Assembly (NCBI GenBank): GCA_033239125.1
Contig: BSWB01000001.1
Location: 55,209,501-55,273,500 of the forward strand
Reading direction: 5' to 3'
DNA length: 64,000 nucleotides
Origin: Fagopyrum homotropicum
Taxonomy: Eukaryota > Streptophyta > Magnoliopsida > Caryophyllales > Polygonaceae
Shown: in pieces, positions 63,780 through 64,000 of the stretch
Layout: every line of letters starts with the position of its first letter
Position numbering within the stretch: the stretch's first letter is position 1
Made by a program: the position numbers and the translations under genes
The notes under the pieces: generated by a model
What the model was told of the DNA's origin: nothing
Database searches by the model: none
Seen by the model: the letters and a program-made list of their open reading frames with translations, nothing else

Positions 63780-64000
63780 AACTCCGGTGTAGGATGATAA
63801 GGATGAGGAGGACGTTGGCGGTGTTGCTATGGATACAGGGACAGACACAGCCGGTCCTAGCGTACCAGTCGTCGATTTGGACGACGAGGAGACTGAGGAG
63901 GAGGCAGAGGACTTGAAGAAAATGATCTCCATGGTTGGTTTGGAGGATTTCATGGATATCAAAGCGCCGGCCTATCTAGAGTCGACGATGGAGTTTGTCA
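63780..64000 (+). pseudogene. Second copy of the third-ORF motif, cut by the window end
   Basis: A frame with acidic DKDEEDVGGVAMDTGTDTAG and VVDLDDEETEEEAED is followed by LKKMISMVGLEDFMDIKAPAYLESTMEFV, a clear second version of LRRMVSMVGLEQFMEIRAPAYLEHTLEFV at about 63010. It may be a duplicated ORF segment in E or the remainder of the interrupted ORF of B. No LTR is visible between the two copies. Confidence 0.6.

Larger units (their letters stand above)
42836..64000 (+). mobile_element. Athila-type retrotransposon E, hosting T2, right end outside the window
   Basis: Plus-strand order: 5' LTR (42836-44598), primer site, gag (split by T2), protease, linker, RT, RNase H, post-pol block, spacer and third ORF. 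Integrase is missing: homology with B passes from about 61930 straight to the post-pol block at 62000. The RT active site FMDDFSVYG is intact, but frameshifts and stops are present. Confidence 0.87.

Noticed and set aside
62812..64000. Third ORF as a true envelope gene
   Set aside because: Position fits the env-like label, but I see no signal peptide, transmembrane helix or furin-like site in the readable parts, so I leave the function open.

Overview
The window is a block of plant repetitive DNA. I see no host gene, no tRNA or rRNA gene and no CRISPR array. Every recognisable coding segment belongs to an LTR retrotransposon: Ty3/gypsy Athila type (primer sites matching tRNA-Asp), Ty3/gypsy Tekay-type chromovirus (primer sites matching initiator tRNA-Met), Ty1/copia (one SIRE/Maximus-like element and one other gag), and one small non-autonomous LTR element with unfamiliar ORFs. 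These families indicate a flowering plant. The AT-rich background suggests a eudicot, but I cannot name the species.

Layout. 1-6171: element C, Athila type, minus strand (RNase H-RT-protease-gag-primer site-5' LTR, read right to left). 6172-11640: element G, a decayed SIRE-like copia on the plus strand. 11641-17769: element D, Athila type, minus strand, lacking RT, RNase H and most of integrase. 17770-18229: the tail of a copia LTR matching G, so D probably sits inside the 3' LTR of G, and C inside its 5' LTR. 18230-19812: no recognisable feature apart from palindromes. 19813-25408: a copia gag (L) split by two insertions, element I (19875-22019, small LTR element) and element J (22069-24931, internally deleted Tekay-like). 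25409-42835: element B, Athila type, plus strand. Its 5' LTR is split by Tekay element T1 (25938-36456), and its third ORF is cut at 42835 by the 5' LTR of element E. 42836-64000: element E, Athila type, plus strand. Its gag is split by Tekay element T2 (46290-59010), and the gag of T2 is split by a solo Athila LTR, F (53495-55245).

This gives a five-level stack: L contains B, B contains E, E contains T2, T2 contains F. Target-site duplications support it (TAAGG for T1, AGATC for T2, CCAAA for J, ATTGT/ATTGC for I, TAGGA/AAGGA for F). T2 is the freshest coding element: its pol has one frameshift and one in-frame stop. The Athila copies are deletion derivatives with different losses: B lacks RT-RNase H, E lacks integrase, D lacks both. 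All three keep gag, a post-pol block and an Athila-type third ORF.

The less expected signals are sequence motifs. Each family carries its own short palindrome scattered through coding and non-coding parts. A four-copy LTR motif keeps near-constant spacing in four diverged Athila LTRs. A hairpin near the primer-site end of Tekay LTRs shows compensatory base changes. A conserved post-pol block can fold in two exclusive ways. A TATA box with a pyrimidine-rich leader lies between pol and the third ORF in three Athila copies.
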